Source: an uncultured Geobacter sp. (GTDB lineage: Bacteria; Desulfobacterota; Desulfuromonadia; Geobacterales; Geobacteraceae). Taken from it: a stretch of 60,374 bases of DNA. Shown in pieces: positions 1 to 8,541 of the stretch (position 1 is the first letter of the stretch; each line of letters starts with the position of its first letter). A program made the position numbers and the translations under genes. The stretch spans positions 1-60,374 of the forward strand of contig CALABV010000080.1 in the NCBI GenBank assembly GCA_937886325.1, given 5' to 3'. A model generated the notes under the pieces. The model had not been told where the DNA came from and did no database searches. It was given only the letters and a program-made list of their open reading frames with translations.

Positions 1-232
1 GTTCCAGGGTTTTCAGCCCGAGCCGGTAGTTTTCGGTTACCTTGTTCTGTTCGATGTATCCGCGCGATTCAAGGGTGGCCAGCAGCCGGAAGACATTATT
101 CTTGTGAAGGTTCAGCCGTTTACTCAGTTCCGTAACGCCCAGTTCGTCGATTTCCTCGTGGAACTGTTCAAGCAGATCCAGTGCATGGGATACGGACTGG
201 ATTAAATAGTCGGATTTTTCTTTTTTCGCCAT
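1..232 (-). CDS. IclR-family transcriptional regulator, N-terminal part (runs off the left edge)
   Basis: The visible 77 residues begin MAKKEKSDYLIQSVSHALDL and form the winged helix-turn-helix of IclR-type regulators: 'ALDLLEQF', then 'GVTELSKRL', the recognition helix 'HKNNVFRLLATLESRGYI' and the wing 'YRLGLKTLE'. The ligand-binding domain lies beyond the left edge, so the effector cannot be guessed. IclR proteins bind DNA as dimers or tetramers and usually control a nearby catabolic operon. The start codon is the ATG at 230-232, preceded by a GAAGGA-like ribosome site. It is transcribed away from truD. A Fur-like palindrome lies about 190 bp upstream. Confidence 0.85.
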   Translation of the reverse strand, partial: MAKKEKSDYLIQSVSHALDLLEQFHEEIDELGVTELSKRLNLHKNNVFRLLATLESRGYIEQNKVTENYRLGLKTLE

Positions 233-416
233 GGCGCGCTATCCTTCGTTCGGTAGTTTCTTGATGGCCGGCCACGGGAAAATGGTGGGGAATGACCTGG
301 GAACGGTACGCCCGCGCACGGTGGAAGAAGCCGCAGATAACTGGTTGATATGAAAACTTCTTACAATGTGAATCTCAATCATGATGTTTTATTTTGCGTG
401 GTAGCATGAGTTGGTG

Positions 417-431
417 TGAAAATCATTTTCA
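417..431. promoter_or_regulatory. Perfect 7-1-7 palindrome resembling a Fur box
   Basis: TGAAAATCATTTTCA is a perfect inverted repeat around a central base. It matches the 7-1-7 form of the Fur box (TGATAATNATTATCA) except for one symmetric base pair. It lies in the AT-rich gap between the IclR-type gene (reading left) and the 3' end of truD (also reading left), so it would most plausibly act on the regulator. That it binds Fur is inference from the motif alone. Confidence 0.4.
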
Positions 432-509
432 ACAATAAACTTACAGAAACCGTATTGCCTGGTAGAAAGGGCACTATTCTAGATTAGATAGAATATTGTT
501 TTACTATTG

Positions 510-1715
510 TCAAGACGGAAAATGATTTTTCATTATCTCCCGCACTACCGATGTCGCATAGGCCCCTTTCGGCAGGGAGAAAGTCAGGGAAAATCCTTCG
601 GGGTCCGGCGATGTGGAAAGGTTCCGCAGCGGAATGCGAAGCGGGCGCCGTTCTCCCTCCATCCTGAGGGGACCTGCCAGGTCAAACGATGACAGGGCGA
701 GTCCCTCTTCGCGCAGCACCCCTTCTTCCAGTTCACGGGGATTTCCTTCCGGGAGTTTCATTTTGCAGCCGAACATGGGGCCGCTGGGCGAGATGCCGAA
801 ATCCCGTGCCCGTTCCTGTTCCGCGGCAGCGTCTTCCACGAGAAAACAGGCGCCGTTGTCGTGACGGAAAGCCAGATCACCTTCCTCAACCGTGTCGATG
901 CGGTCAATCCGCCGTTCAAGCACCTGGTCGAATAGGGAGGACTGGCAGGCTGACAGGTAGAGCCTTTTCAGTCGAGGTGGAACAGCGTCCAACGCCCGTT
1001 CATGCCCGTCCGGTCGTTTCACCAGCCGCTTCAGGATTTCCCGTTCCGTGCGGCACTGTCCGGGAAAGAGTTCGAGGCTTCCGGCAAGGTCTCCCCGGTG
1101 ATAGGCTTCGACGGCGCTTCGCCATCCCTCGTCGCGAATTGATTCAGGGTCACCCATTATTGCATCGACCGCCGCCTTGAAATCGAGGTTCAGGAGTGCC
1201 CGGCCTATCAGGTGGGAATTGCCGAGGCCGCCGTACCGCTGCTGACCGAAGTAATTGGGTACGCCCCGTTGCGACAGAACGTCGAGAATTGCGGATGCCT
1301 TGTCATTGGCGTCCCGGTCGACAGTGCGTATGCGGATGGTGAAGCTGTTCCCTGCCAGGTGCCCCGTTTTCAGTTTGTTCCGGTGGCGGGCAGCGGAAAG
1401 GACCCTGATGCCGGGGAGGGAGAGGGACAGGAGGCGGTCCGGTTCTATGCGTGGAAATGAAAGAGTCTGGCGGGTTATCCCCCGGGCGTCCTTCATCCCC
1501 GCATAGCCGATGTCCCGTTCCTGGATGCCGAGGCTCCGGGAGAGGCGCCGGACGGCGTCCAGCGTGGTCACGCCACGCTTCTCGATCTCCGCATAGGTGT
1601 GTTCACCCTCACCGCACGGCTGGTAGAGCGGAATCTCCGTGACCAGAAAGTCTTCCGGCGATTCCTTGATAATCCCGCCGATGCCGGGCAGATCGGTTGT
1701 CAGGTATGCGCGCAT
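510..1715 (-). CDS. truD: tRNA pseudouridine(13) synthase TruD
   Basis: TruD isomerises uridine 13 of tRNA-Glu to pseudouridine in the cytoplasm. The 401-residue protein has the family signature GYAGMKDARGITRQ near residues 70-83, with the catalytic Asp of 'KDA' at about 76, and a later NYFGQQRYG motif in the TRUD insertion region. Length and domain order fit the family. The ATG at 1713-1715 is chosen because AGGAG lies just upstream. The frame stays open to 1796, but that extension only translates a heptanucleotide repeat into a low-complexity Phe/Thr/Ser run. It lies on the same strand as trmB, 116 bp downstream of it. Confidence 0.92.
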   Translation of the reverse strand: MRAYLTTDLPGIGGIIKESPEDFLVTEIPLYQPCGEGEHTYAEIEKRGVTTLDAVRRLSRSLGIQERDIGYAGMKDARGITRQTLSFPRIEPDRLLSLSLPGIRVLSAARHRNKLKTGHLAGNSFTIRIRTVDRDANDKASAILDVLSQRGVPNYFGQQRYGGLGNSHLIGRALLNLDFKAAVDAIMGDPESIRDEGWRSAVEAYHRGDLAGSLELFPGQCRTEREILKRLVKRPDGHERALDAVPPRLKRLYLSACQSSLFDQVLERRIDRIDTVEEGDLAFRHDNGACFLVEDAAAEQERARDFGISPSGPMFGCKMKLPEGNPRELEEGVLREEGLALSSFDLAGPLRMEGERRPLRIPLRNLSTSPDPEGFSLTFSLPKGAYATSVVREIMKNHFPS

Positions 1716-1736
1716 GGGCTTCTCCTGTGAAATCGG

Positions 1737-1785
1737 GTGAAAAGTGAAAAGTGAAAAGTAAAATGTGAAAAGTGAAAAGTAGAAG
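1737..1785. repeat. Tandem heptanucleotide repeat GTGAAAA, about 7 units
   Basis: Seven consecutive 7-mers read GTGAAAA x3, GTAAAAT, GTGAAAA x2, GTAGAAG on the + strand. The array ends about 20 bp upstream of the truD start codon, within the trmB-truD spacer. On the truD strand it is a run of TTTTCAC units. Such short perfect repeats are prone to slipped-strand length change. Here it would alter the leader of truD rather than its reading frame. Confidence 0.85.
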
Positions 1786-1831
1786 GTGTTGGGCAAAGGG
1801 AATGGCTGAGCCGGCCCCCGGCGCCCGATCC

Positions 1832-2458
1832 CTAGCCCCCGGTTTTCCGGTAGTGGACGAAGTAGATTTTCTTCCCTTCGGCCATGAATTTTCTCATATA
1901 TTTGGACAGGTGGTACCCTTCCATTTCATGCCTGTAGAGGTCCGGGGCCAGGCGGTTTTCGAATCCGTCCAGTCCCGCCATCATGCCGGCAACGTCGATG
2001 CCGTAATCGTCGAAGTCGGTGGCAAAGTAGAAGTCCGCGTCCGCTGAGAGGTACTCCCGCAGGAATTCCATGAACTGGCGGTTCACCAACCGCCGCTTGC
2101 GGTGCTTTTTCTTCGGCCACGGATCCGGGCAGTTGATGTAGACCGCGGACAGCGACCCGGCCGGGATGCGTTCCGTGATGAACTGCCGCGCTTCTTCCCG
2201 CAGGACGCGCACGTTCTTCAGCCCGCGAACGTCTATCCTGCGGCAAGTCTTGTAGCATCCCTTGTTGTAGAAGTCGATGGCGATGAAATTCGTCTCCGGA
2301 CGCTCCGCCGCGGTCAGGGCGATGAAGTCGCCGATGCCGCAGCCTATTTCCAGGGCAAGGGGGTTCCCGTTGCCGAAGATAGCCGCCCAGTCGGCCGGTT
2401 TTTCCAGGTTTTCCGCCCGCAGATAGTTGGGCGATTCGATGTGGATGAAAGACTGCAT
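1832..2458 (-). CDS. trmB: tRNA (guanine-N7-)-methyltransferase TrmB
   Basis: TrmB uses S-adenosylmethionine to methylate N7 of G46 in the tRNA variable loop. The 208-residue protein has the SAM-binding motif LEIGCGIGDF at residues 36-45. The family-specific PDPWPKKKHRKRR stretch at 111-123 includes the catalytic Asp and the basic tRNA-contact residues. Length is normal for the family. The ATG start is preceded by a purine-rich GGGGAAGAAACC stretch. It heads a short minus-strand pair with truD and is divergent from the RNA helicase, so the 188-bp gap at 2459-2646 should hold promoters for both directions. Confidence 0.94.
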   Translation of the reverse strand: MQSFIHIESPNYLRAENLEKPADWAAIFGNGNPLALEIGCGIGDFIALTAAERPETNFIAIDFYNKGCYKTCRRIDVRGLKNVRVLREEARQFITERIPAGSLSAVYINCPDPWPKKKHRKRRLVNRQFMEFLREYLSADADFYFATDFDDYGIDVAGMMAGLDGFENRLAPDLYRHEMEGYHLSKYMRKFMAEGKKIYFVHYRKTGG

Positions 2459-2646
2459 GGTTTCTTCCCCTGATTGTGATGTGGGCCTACTCTACCACAG
2501 CAAAACCCGGTGGAGAAGCGCCATGTGTGCGACGCCCCGTTGGTGATGCCCCGGTTGCGTCGGGCGGCCGGCGTCCGCCTTGCCATTTGTCGTCCGCTGT
2601 GCTATAGCTATCCTCTTGAAATAGCGAAAAAAAAGGAAATACGACT

Positions 2647-4056
2647 ATGAAATTCACCGAACTGAACCTTCCGGAACAGGTGATGCGGGGTATCGAGGCC
2701 GCGGGTTTTACCGAGTGTACGCCGATACAGGAAAAGACACTCCCAATCGCCTTGGGGGGCAAGGATGTGGCCGGCCAGGCCCAGACCGGTACCGGAAAGA
2801 CCGCCGCCTTTCTCATCACCCTCTTCACCCGCCTTCTGGCACACCCCGACCAGGCGAAGGAGAGCAATCCCCGTGCTCTCATCCTCGCGCCGACACGGGA
2901 ACTGGTGGTGCAGATTGAAAAGGACGCCCGGTTGCTGGGGATCCACGCCGGTTTCTCCATCCAGGCAATCTACGGAGGTGTCGACTACCAGAAGCAGCGT
3001 GACGCACTGAAGGAGGGTGCCGACATCGTCATCGGAACACCCGGAAGACTCATCGACTACCTGAAGCAGAAGGTCTACACCCTGAAGCAGATCGAGGCGC
3101 TGGTCATCGACGAGGCGGATCGCATGTTCGACATGGGCTTCATCTCGGACCTCCGTTTCATCCTCCGTCGCCTTCCCCCTTTTGACAAGCGGCAGAACAT
3201 GATGTTTTCCGCCACCCTCAACCAGCGGGTCATGGAACTGGCCTACGAATTCATGAACCTCCCGGAAAAGGTGTCCGCCACGCCGGAGAAGATGACCGCC
3301 GAGCGGGTCGAGCAGGTTCTCTACCATGTGGCCAGCAAGGAAAAGTTTCCGCTCCTCCTCGGCCTCCTCAGGAAAGAGGGGATGGAGCGCACCATGATCT
3401 TCGTCAATACCAAGCGCGAGACCGAGTTCCTCCGCGATCGTCTCAATGCCAACGGCTTCCCGTGCAGGGTGATCTCCGGAGACGTGGACCAGAAGAGGCG
3501 GCTGCGCATCCTGGATGATTTCAAGGAGGGAAAGCTGCCGATCCTTATCGCCACCGACGTGGCATCGCGCGGCCTCCACATCGACGGGGTCACCCATGTG
3601 ATCAACTACGACCTTCCCCAGGACGCCGAGGACTACGTTCATCGTATCGGCAGAACGGCCCGGGCAGGCGCGGAGGGAAAGGCCATCTCCCTGGCCGACG
3701 AGAACGGCGCCTTCCACCTGGAGGCAATCGAGGAGTACTCGAAGCAGAAGATACCCGTTGAATGGGCTGACGACGAACTGTACGTCCACGACTACGTCCG
3801 CGCGAAGCCGAGACCTAAAGAGAAGGCGGCGCCTTCGCGGGGGAAGACGGGGCGCGGGAAGGGCGGCGCCGGCAAGGATGGCGGCAGGCCGAGACAGGAG
3901 AAGCCCGTGATACCAGGAGCCGGCGCACAAGAGTCCGTATCCCCTGTCGCGGAAGCCGCGACGAATGTGCAGGGCGGGGAGGGTGAGGTGATGAAGAAGC
4001 GTCGCAGACGCCCGCGGAAGAAAAAGCCGGCGGGAGAGGGGGAGGCTCCGACATGA
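2647..4056 (+). CDS. rhlB: DEAD-box ATP-dependent RNA helicase, RhlB-like
   Basis: This helicase unwinds RNA duplexes using ATP; RhlB-type members work in mRNA decay. The helicase core occupies residues 1 to about 375. It has the Q motif 'GFTECTPIQ', Walker A AQTGTGKT at 45-52, PTRELVVQ, the DEAD box at 155-158, SAT at 188-190 and the C-terminal HRIGRTAR. The segment FDMGFISDLRFILRRLPP closely follows the RhlB pattern. The last roughly 90 residues are an Arg/Lys/Gly/Pro-rich basic tail ending in runs of RRRRR and KKK, typical of RNA-binding extensions. The stop codon overlaps the queC start (ATGA), so the two are translationally coupled. RhlE or CsdA subtypes cannot be fully excluded. Confidence 0.88.
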   Translation: MKFTELNLPEQVMRGIEAAGFTECTPIQEKTLPIALGGKDVAGQAQTGTGKTAAFLITLFTRLLAHPDQAKESNPRALILAPTRELVVQIEKDARLLGIHAGFSIQAIYGGVDYQKQRDALKEGADIVIGTPGRLIDYLKQKVYTLKQIEALVIDEADRMFDMGFISDLRFILRRLPPFDKRQNMMFSATLNQRVMELAYEFMNLPEKVSATPEKMTAERVEQVLYHVASKEKFPLLLGLLRKEGMERTMIFVNTKRETEFLRDRLNANGFPCRVISGDVDQKRRLRILDDFKEGKLPILIATDVASRGLHIDGVTHVINYDLPQDAEDYVHRIGRTARAGAEGKAISLADENGAFHLEAIEEYSKQKIPVEWADDELYVHDYVRAKPRPKEKAAPSRGKTGRGKGGAGKDGGRPRQEKPVIPGAGAQESVSPVAEAATNVQGGEGEVMKKRRRRPRKKKPAGEGEAPT

Positions 4057-4739
4057 AAAAAGCGGTGGTCCTGTACAGCGGCGGCCTCGACTCCACCACC
4101 TGCCTCGCCATCGCGCGGGCCGACGGTTTCGAGCCCTATGCCATGAGCTTCGCCTACGGCCAGCGGCATGGGGCGGAATTGAAGATGGCAAAGGAGAATG
4201 CCCGGTCCATGGGGGCGGCGGAGCATCTCCTCGTGGAGATTGATCTGCGGAAGATCGGCGGCAGCGCCCTGACCGCAGAGATCGATGTCCCCAAGGAGGG
4301 TGTGGGGAGCGACATCCCGGTCACCTACGTTCCTGCGAGGAATACCATCTTCCTTTCCTTTGCCCTTGGGTGGGCCGAGGTCCTCGGCGCTTTCGACATC
4401 TACATCGGGGTCAATGCCCTGGACTACTCGGGCTATCCCGACTGCCGTCCCGAGTATATCGCAGCCTTCGAGACCCTGGCCAACCTGGCTACCAAGGCCG
4501 CGGTGGAGGGCGCCGGACAGTACCGCATCCATACCCCGCTCATTCATCTGACCAAGGCGGAGATCATCGGGAAAGGGCTGGCGCTGGGGGTGGATTACGC
4601 CGCGACCCATTCCTGCTACGACCCGACGCCCGAAGGGTTGGCCTGCGGCCGGTGCGATTCCTGCCGCCTGCGGCTCAAGGGGTTCGCCGAGGCCGGGGTG
4701 GCGGATCCGGTGCGCTATGCCATGAGAAACGAGGAGTAA
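4053..4739 (+). CDS. queC: 7-cyano-7-deazaguanine synthase QueC
   Basis: QueC converts 7-carboxy-7-deazaguanine to preQ0 with ammonia and ATP, on the path to queuosine in tRNA. The 228-residue protein starts with the PP-loop SGGLDS at residues 9-14. It ends with the zinc-binding cysteines C188, C198, C201 and C204 (pattern C..CGRCDSC), both hallmarks of QueC. It overlaps the helicase by 4 bp and is followed 5 bp later by folE2, the first-step enzyme of the same pathway. The queD and queE genes are not in the window. Confidence 0.96.
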   Translation: MKKAVVLYSGGLDSTTCLAIARADGFEPYAMSFAYGQRHGAELKMAKENARSMGAAEHLLVEIDLRKIGGSALTAEIDVPKEGVGSDIPVTYVPARNTIFLSFALGWAEVLGAFDIYIGVNALDYSGYPDCRPEYIAAFETLANLATKAAVEGAGQYRIHTPLIHLTKAEIIGKGLALGVDYAATHSCYDPTPEGLACGRCDSCRLRLKGFAEAGVADPVRYAMRNEE

Positions 4740-4744
4740 GGGGT

Positions 4745-5545
4745 ATGCGCGACGTTCAGAAGACACGGGATTTCCGCAAGCTGGCCATCAACAAGGTGGG
4801 GGTGAAGGACATCTCCTACCCCATCACGGTGATGGACAAGAACAACGCCTTCCAGCACACCGTGGCCCGGATCAACATGTACGTTGACCTTCCCCACCAC
4901 TTCAAGGGGACCCACATGAGCCGCTTTGTGGAGATACTCAACGCGCATCGGAAAGACATGGCGCTGGACAAGATGGAGGCCACGCTCCAGAAGATTAAGG
5001 ACAAGCTCGGCGCCTCCCGCGCCCACCTGGAGATGGAGTTCCCCTACTTCATCGAGAAGCGCGCCCCGGTGTCCGGCGCAGTGAGCCTCATGGAGTACAC
5101 CTGCCGTTTCCTTGCCAGCCTCTCCGACCGCTTCGACTTCATCCTGGAGATGCGGGTGCCTGTTACGTCCCTGTGCCCGTGCAGCAAGGAACTCAGCCGG
5201 TTCGGAGCGCACAATCAGAGGGGCGTGATTACGGTGCAGGTGCGCTACCGTGAGTTCGTCTGGATCGAGGACTTGGTTGCCGCCATCGAGGAATGCGGCA
5301 GCAGTCCTGTCTATGCGCTTCTGAAGAGGGAAGACGAGAAGTTCGTCACCGAGCAGGCGTATGAAAACCCGCGTTTCGTGGAGGATATGGTGCGGGAGGC
5401 CGCTCTCCGTCTCCGGAATATGGACAACGTCTCATGGTTCTCCGTTTCGGCCGAGAATATCGAGTCGATCCATAATCATTCCGCCTATGCGTCAATCGAA
5501 ATGGACAAGGAAAAATCCCCGGATAGTGCCCCTGTGTGTGGATAA
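4745..5545 (+). CDS. folE2: GTP cyclohydrolase FolE2 (type IB)
   Basis: FolE2 turns GTP into 7,8-dihydroneopterin triphosphate, the common precursor of queuosine and folate. The 266-residue protein carries the signature VTSLCPCSKELSRFGAHNQRG (metal-ligand cysteine region C144/C146, then the GAHNQR motif) and the conserved N-terminal 'VGVKDISYPITV'. FolE2 enzymes use metals other than zinc and often serve low-zinc conditions. The ATG at 4745, just 5 bp after queC, gives the family-typical length. The frame is open further upstream but only inside queC. Its position next to queC suggests that queuosine supply is its main role. Confidence 0.95.
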   Translation: MRDVQKTRDFRKLAINKVGVKDISYPITVMDKNNAFQHTVARINMYVDLPHHFKGTHMSRFVEILNAHRKDMALDKMEATLQKIKDKLGASRAHLEMEFPYFIEKRAPVSGAVSLMEYTCRFLASLSDRFDFILEMRVPVTSLCPCSKELSRFGAHNQRGVITVQVRYREFVWIEDLVAAIEECGSSPVYALLKREDEKFVTEQAYENPRFVEDMVREAALRLRNMDNVSWFSVSAENIESIHNHSAYASIEMDKEKSPDSAPVCG

Positions 5546-5589
5546 TTCTGTTGAAAACCTCCTACTATGTGGATAAAGCTAGTTTTCCC

Positions 5590-6258
5590 GTGAGAAGAGC
5601 GTTGGCGATCTTTGCAAAGCAGCCGGTCGCGGGCAGGGTCAAGACCAGGATGTGCCCGCCCCTCTCTCCGTCCGACGCGGCTGAGCTTTACCGCCGCATG
5701 CTGGCGGATACCCTGGCAAGGGTCACGTCGTTGCGTGAGGTCGAGATTTTCCTCTTTTTCGATCCGTCGGGCGGAACGGAAGACTATTTCCGGGGAAAGT
5801 GGCCCGACGTGACGTTGTTTCCCCAGGAGGGGGATGGGCTCGGGGCGCGCCTGGAAAACGCCTTCCGGCGGGTTTTCTCCGCCGGTTTCACGCTCGCGGC
5901 GGCGATGGGCACCGATTCGCCGGACCTTCCCCTGAGCCGTGTGGAAGAAGCCTTTCGGGCCCTGGAACAGGGCACGGCGGACGTGGTATTCGGACCGACC
6001 ACGGACGGAGGGTATTACCTCGTCGCCATGGGAAGGCTCCATCCGGAACTTTTTCGCTCAATTCCCTGGAGCACGGAGCGGGTGCTGGCCGAAAGCCTGG
6101 CCCGTGCCGAAGCCGCGTCCCTTTTGAGCTCTCTCCTTCCCACGTGGGAAGATGTGGATACGATTCGTGAGCTGAGGCGCTTTCTTCTTCGAAAACCCGA
6201 CGGAACCGCTCCCCTCACCAGGGAGTATGCCGCGGCTCTGGAGGGTCGGTATCTCTGA
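5590..6258 (+). CDS. TIGR04282-type (DUF2064) glycosyltransferase-like protein
   Basis: The protein has the Rossmann-like GT-A nucleotidyl/glycosyltransferase pattern of the DUF2064 family: 'ALAIFAKQPVAGRVKTRM' near the N-terminus, then AAMGTDSPDLPL, then VVFGPTTDGGYYLVA. The substrate is unknown; members are often found next to GT2 glycosyltransferases, as here. The GTG at 5590 gives a start close to the domain edge (222 residues). An alternative GTG at 5536 would add 18 residues and overlap folE2. It is the first of six glycosyltransferase-type genes. Confidence 0.78.
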   Translation: MRRALAIFAKQPVAGRVKTRMCPPLSPSDAAELYRRMLADTLARVTSLREVEIFLFFDPSGGTEDYFRGKWPDVTLFPQEGDGLGARLENAFRRVFSAGFTLAAAMGTDSPDLPLSRVEEAFRALEQGTADVVFGPTTDGGYYLVAMGRLHPELFRSIPWSTERVLAESLARAEAASLLSSLLPTWEDVDTIRELRRFLLRKPDGTAPLTREYAAALEGRYL

Positions 6259-6316
6259 TGCACGGCACTGGTATCGGCGTTGCGGGAATCGGGAGGCCCT
6301 GCGCAAGGAGGATGCA

Positions 6317-7279
6317 ATGAATGTCTCGGTCATCATTCCGACCAGGGATCGATCCCTTTTCCTTGAGGACGCGGTCCGGTCGGTGCTGATGCAGACGAGG
6401 ACGGTCCACGAGATCCTGGTCATCGACGACGGGTCCCGTGCGGAAGACAGGAGCGGGGTTGAGCGCGTGGTTTCCCTTTCTCCGCTGATCCGACTGCTAC
6501 GTCTTCCCGTTGCCGGCGGTGTGTCGGCGGCGAGGAACGTCGGTCTGGATCATGCGACCGGAGATGGAATCCTGTTCCTGGACGACGATGACCTTCTTCA
6601 TCCACGCATGGTAGAGGAATGCGCCCGTTTGCTGGAGCAGGAACCCCCCGTGGATGTGGCGAGCTGTCTCTACGAGATGTTCTTTACACCCGACGGCCAG
6701 GGCCCGTGGATTGCCGCCGCCCTGCTCTTCAACCACCGGCTGCTTGACAGCCATCCCCTCCGGCTTGTGGATGCCACAAATGTGGCGAACCGGAAGATAT
6801 TCGAAGAGGATCCCTTTTCCGCCTTCCTCCGTTACCTGATTCCAATCCATACCTGCCTGATTCGCCGTTCCGCGGTGACGGGCGTTCGTTTTCCAGAGGA
6901 TCTCCGGCAGGGAGAGGACACCTATTTCTTTCTATCCCTGGCGCGACAGGGGCGCCGTTTTCGCCGCGTGGAAGAGACCCTGGCCCTGGTGAGGAGACAC
7001 GGCGGGAACATGACCCGATCCCGCCGGCGGTATTTCGAGGAGATCCCTTCTTTCTACCACCGCATCATGCGGGAAGGTATGGTGACGACGCGAGCGGACC
7101 GCTTTCTCGTAAACCTGAAGCTGGCCTATTTCGCCAGGATGCGGGGTGACTGGAGGTGGTTCGGGCATGCGCTGAAGGTGGGGGGCTGCCCTGATCTGCT
7201 GGTGCGCGAGGTGGCGGTGTTCGGCATGAAGAACCTCAGGGCGCGACGACAGTTGCTGCAGTACTATTTTCACCAGTGA
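6317..7279 (+). CDS. Glycosyltransferase family 2
   Basis: A 320-residue GT-A fold transferase. It begins MNVSVIIPTRDRSLFLEDAV, followed by ILVIDDGS, the AARNVG motif and LFLDDDD, the DXD-type metal/nucleotide-sugar site. These are the core GT2 motifs. It has no clear membrane segment, so it probably acts at the cytoplasmic face of the inner membrane on a growing glycan. AAGGAGGA lies just upstream of the ATG. It overlaps the next glycosyltransferase by 4 bp (GTGA). Donor sugar and acceptor are not deducible. Confidence 0.88.
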   Translation: MNVSVIIPTRDRSLFLEDAVRSVLMQTRTVHEILVIDDGSRAEDRSGVERVVSLSPLIRLLRLPVAGGVSAARNVGLDHATGDGILFLDDDDLLHPRMVEECARLLEQEPPVDVASCLYEMFFTPDGQGPWIAAALLFNHRLLDSHPLRLVDATNVANRKIFEEDPFSAFLRYLIPIHTCLIRRSAVTGVRFPEDLRQGEDTYFFLSLARQGRRFRRVEETLALVRRHGGNMTRSRRRYFEEIPSFYHRIMREGMVTTRADRFLVNLKLAYFARMRGDWRWFGHALKVGGCPDLLVREVAVFGMKNLRARRQLLQYYFHQ

Positions 7280-8541
7280 AGACGGTCATGCGCCGACACG
7301 TCCTATTTATCTCACCCGCCATTCCGCTGCCCGCCGGCAATGGTCTTTCCATGCGGGCCTGGCAGACGCTCCGTTCCCTTGCATCGGAATATGAAGTCCA
7401 TCTCCTGGCTGGAAGCCGCTACTTTCCATGCTCCGCAGCCGAACTGGCCGCCGCTGAGCTTCCGGTCGTGTCACGCCGGCGGATTCCCGTGCAATCATGG
7501 GCGGACCCGTTGGGAGTGCTGCACCGCTTCCTGGGCCGTATGGGGCTGGTGCGGACACCCGCTGACTGGCTGACGGTAACGCCGTACGTTGCCGGGGGTA
7601 TCCGGAGGTTTGTCAGGGACAAACCCATCGAGCTGCTCCATATCATGCGGCTCTATATGTGGCCGGCAGCGGAGGTTGCCGGGAGCGTCGCGCCCTGCGC
7701 GAGACGCCAGCTCGACCTTGATGACGTTGAATCGGAAACCCGCGGCCGACTGGCTGATCTGGCCCGGATCACCGGGGACCGGAAGCAGGCGGAGAGGCTC
7801 CGGCGGGAGGCCCTGTTTCTGGAGCACCAGGAGCGCCGGATCCTCCCCCGCTGCGACCGTGTATGGGTCTGTTCCGGGAAGGACCGCGCCAATCTCGCCG
7901 CGAGAAGGCTGGGCGACATGGTGGGGGTCGTGCCGAATACGGCTCCGCTGCCGACGGTCCGCCCGGATGCGCCGAACAACGGTCCTTTCACGTTCCTCTT
8001 CATCGGTTCCATGGGATACCTGCCCAATCGGGATGGAGCGGTTTTTCTCTGTCGGGAGATCGTTCCCCGCATGCGGAGCATGACGCGGCAGCCGTTCCGT
8101 TTCCTGATTGTGGGGCGCCTGCCGACGGGTGTCGGTGTCCCGGAATTGACGGATGCCCCTGAAGTGACGTACCTGGGGGGAAGAGAGGACCTGGCGGCCT
8201 GCTATGGGGAGGCCAACGCCGTGGTGGTGCCGCTGCGGACAGGTGGGGGGACGAGGATCAAGGTGCTGGAGGCGTTTTCGATGGCACGGCCGGTGGTGAC
8301 GACACCGGTGGGGGCGGAGGGGATCGACGCGGCGGACGGTGTCCATGTCCTGATGGGTGCCGATGCCGAGTCGCTGGCGCGCCAGTGTGTGAGGCTCATG
8401 GAGGAACCGGGCCTTGCGCGGTCGCTGGTTCAGTCGGCGGAGGAACTGTATCTGCGCGCGTACCGTCCCGAGGTTGCGGCAGCGGCGGCGCTGGAAAACA
8501 CGTCGATCTGCCTGTCCCGTGCCGGCGCGGACGCGAGATGA
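7276..8541 (+). CDS. Glycosyltransferase family 4/1 (GT-B fold)
   Basis: This 421-residue protein has the GT-B arrangement. The N-terminal acceptor domain shows the open 'PLPAGNGLSMRAW' glycine loop. The C-terminal donor domain has 'FLFIGSMGYLPNRDGAVFL', 'VVVPLRTGGGTRIKVLEAFSMARPVVTTPVGAEGI' and the E-x7-E-like segment typical of GT4. An internal stretch of 60-70 residues (around 150-210) is charged. The GTG start overlaps the previous stop; an ATG four codons downstream is an alternative. It overlaps the fucosyltransferase-like gene by 4 bp, so three transferases are coupled. Confidence 0.86.
   Translation: MKTVMRRHVLFISPAIPLPAGNGLSMRAWQTLRSLASEYEVHLLAGSRYFPCSAAELAAAELPVVSRRRIPVQSWADPLGVLHRFLGRMGLVRTPADWLTVTPYVAGGIRRFVRDKPIELLHIMRLYMWPAAEVAGSVAPCARRQLDLDDVESETRGRLADLARITGDRKQAERLRREALFLEHQERRILPRCDRVWVCSGKDRANLAARRLGDMVGVVPNTAPLPTVRPDAPNNGPFTFLFIGSMGYLPNRDGAVFLCREIVPRMRSMTRQPFRFLIVGRLPTGVGVPELTDAPEVTYLGGREDLAACYGEANAVVVPLRTGGGTRIKVLEAFSMARPVVTTPVGAEGIDAADGVHVLMGADAESLARQCVRLMEEPGLARSLVQSAEELYLRAYRPEVAAAAALENTSICLSRAGADAR

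Noticed and set aside
242..253. 12-bp match to the right end of the hairpin repeat near the IclR-type gene
   Set aside because: Only the CGAACGAAGGAT core matches; neither the arms nor the left end are present, so it is probably chance or just part of a ribosome site.
520..538. Second Fur-box-like sequence at the 3' end of truD
   Set aside because: Only 11 of 19 positions match without gaps, and it lies at the end of a coding region.
2608..4191. Long minus-strand open frame (over 500 codons) opposite the RNA helicase
   Set aside because: The plus strand encodes a complete DEAD-box helicase and the start of queC; the antisense frame has no family motifs and arises from high GC.
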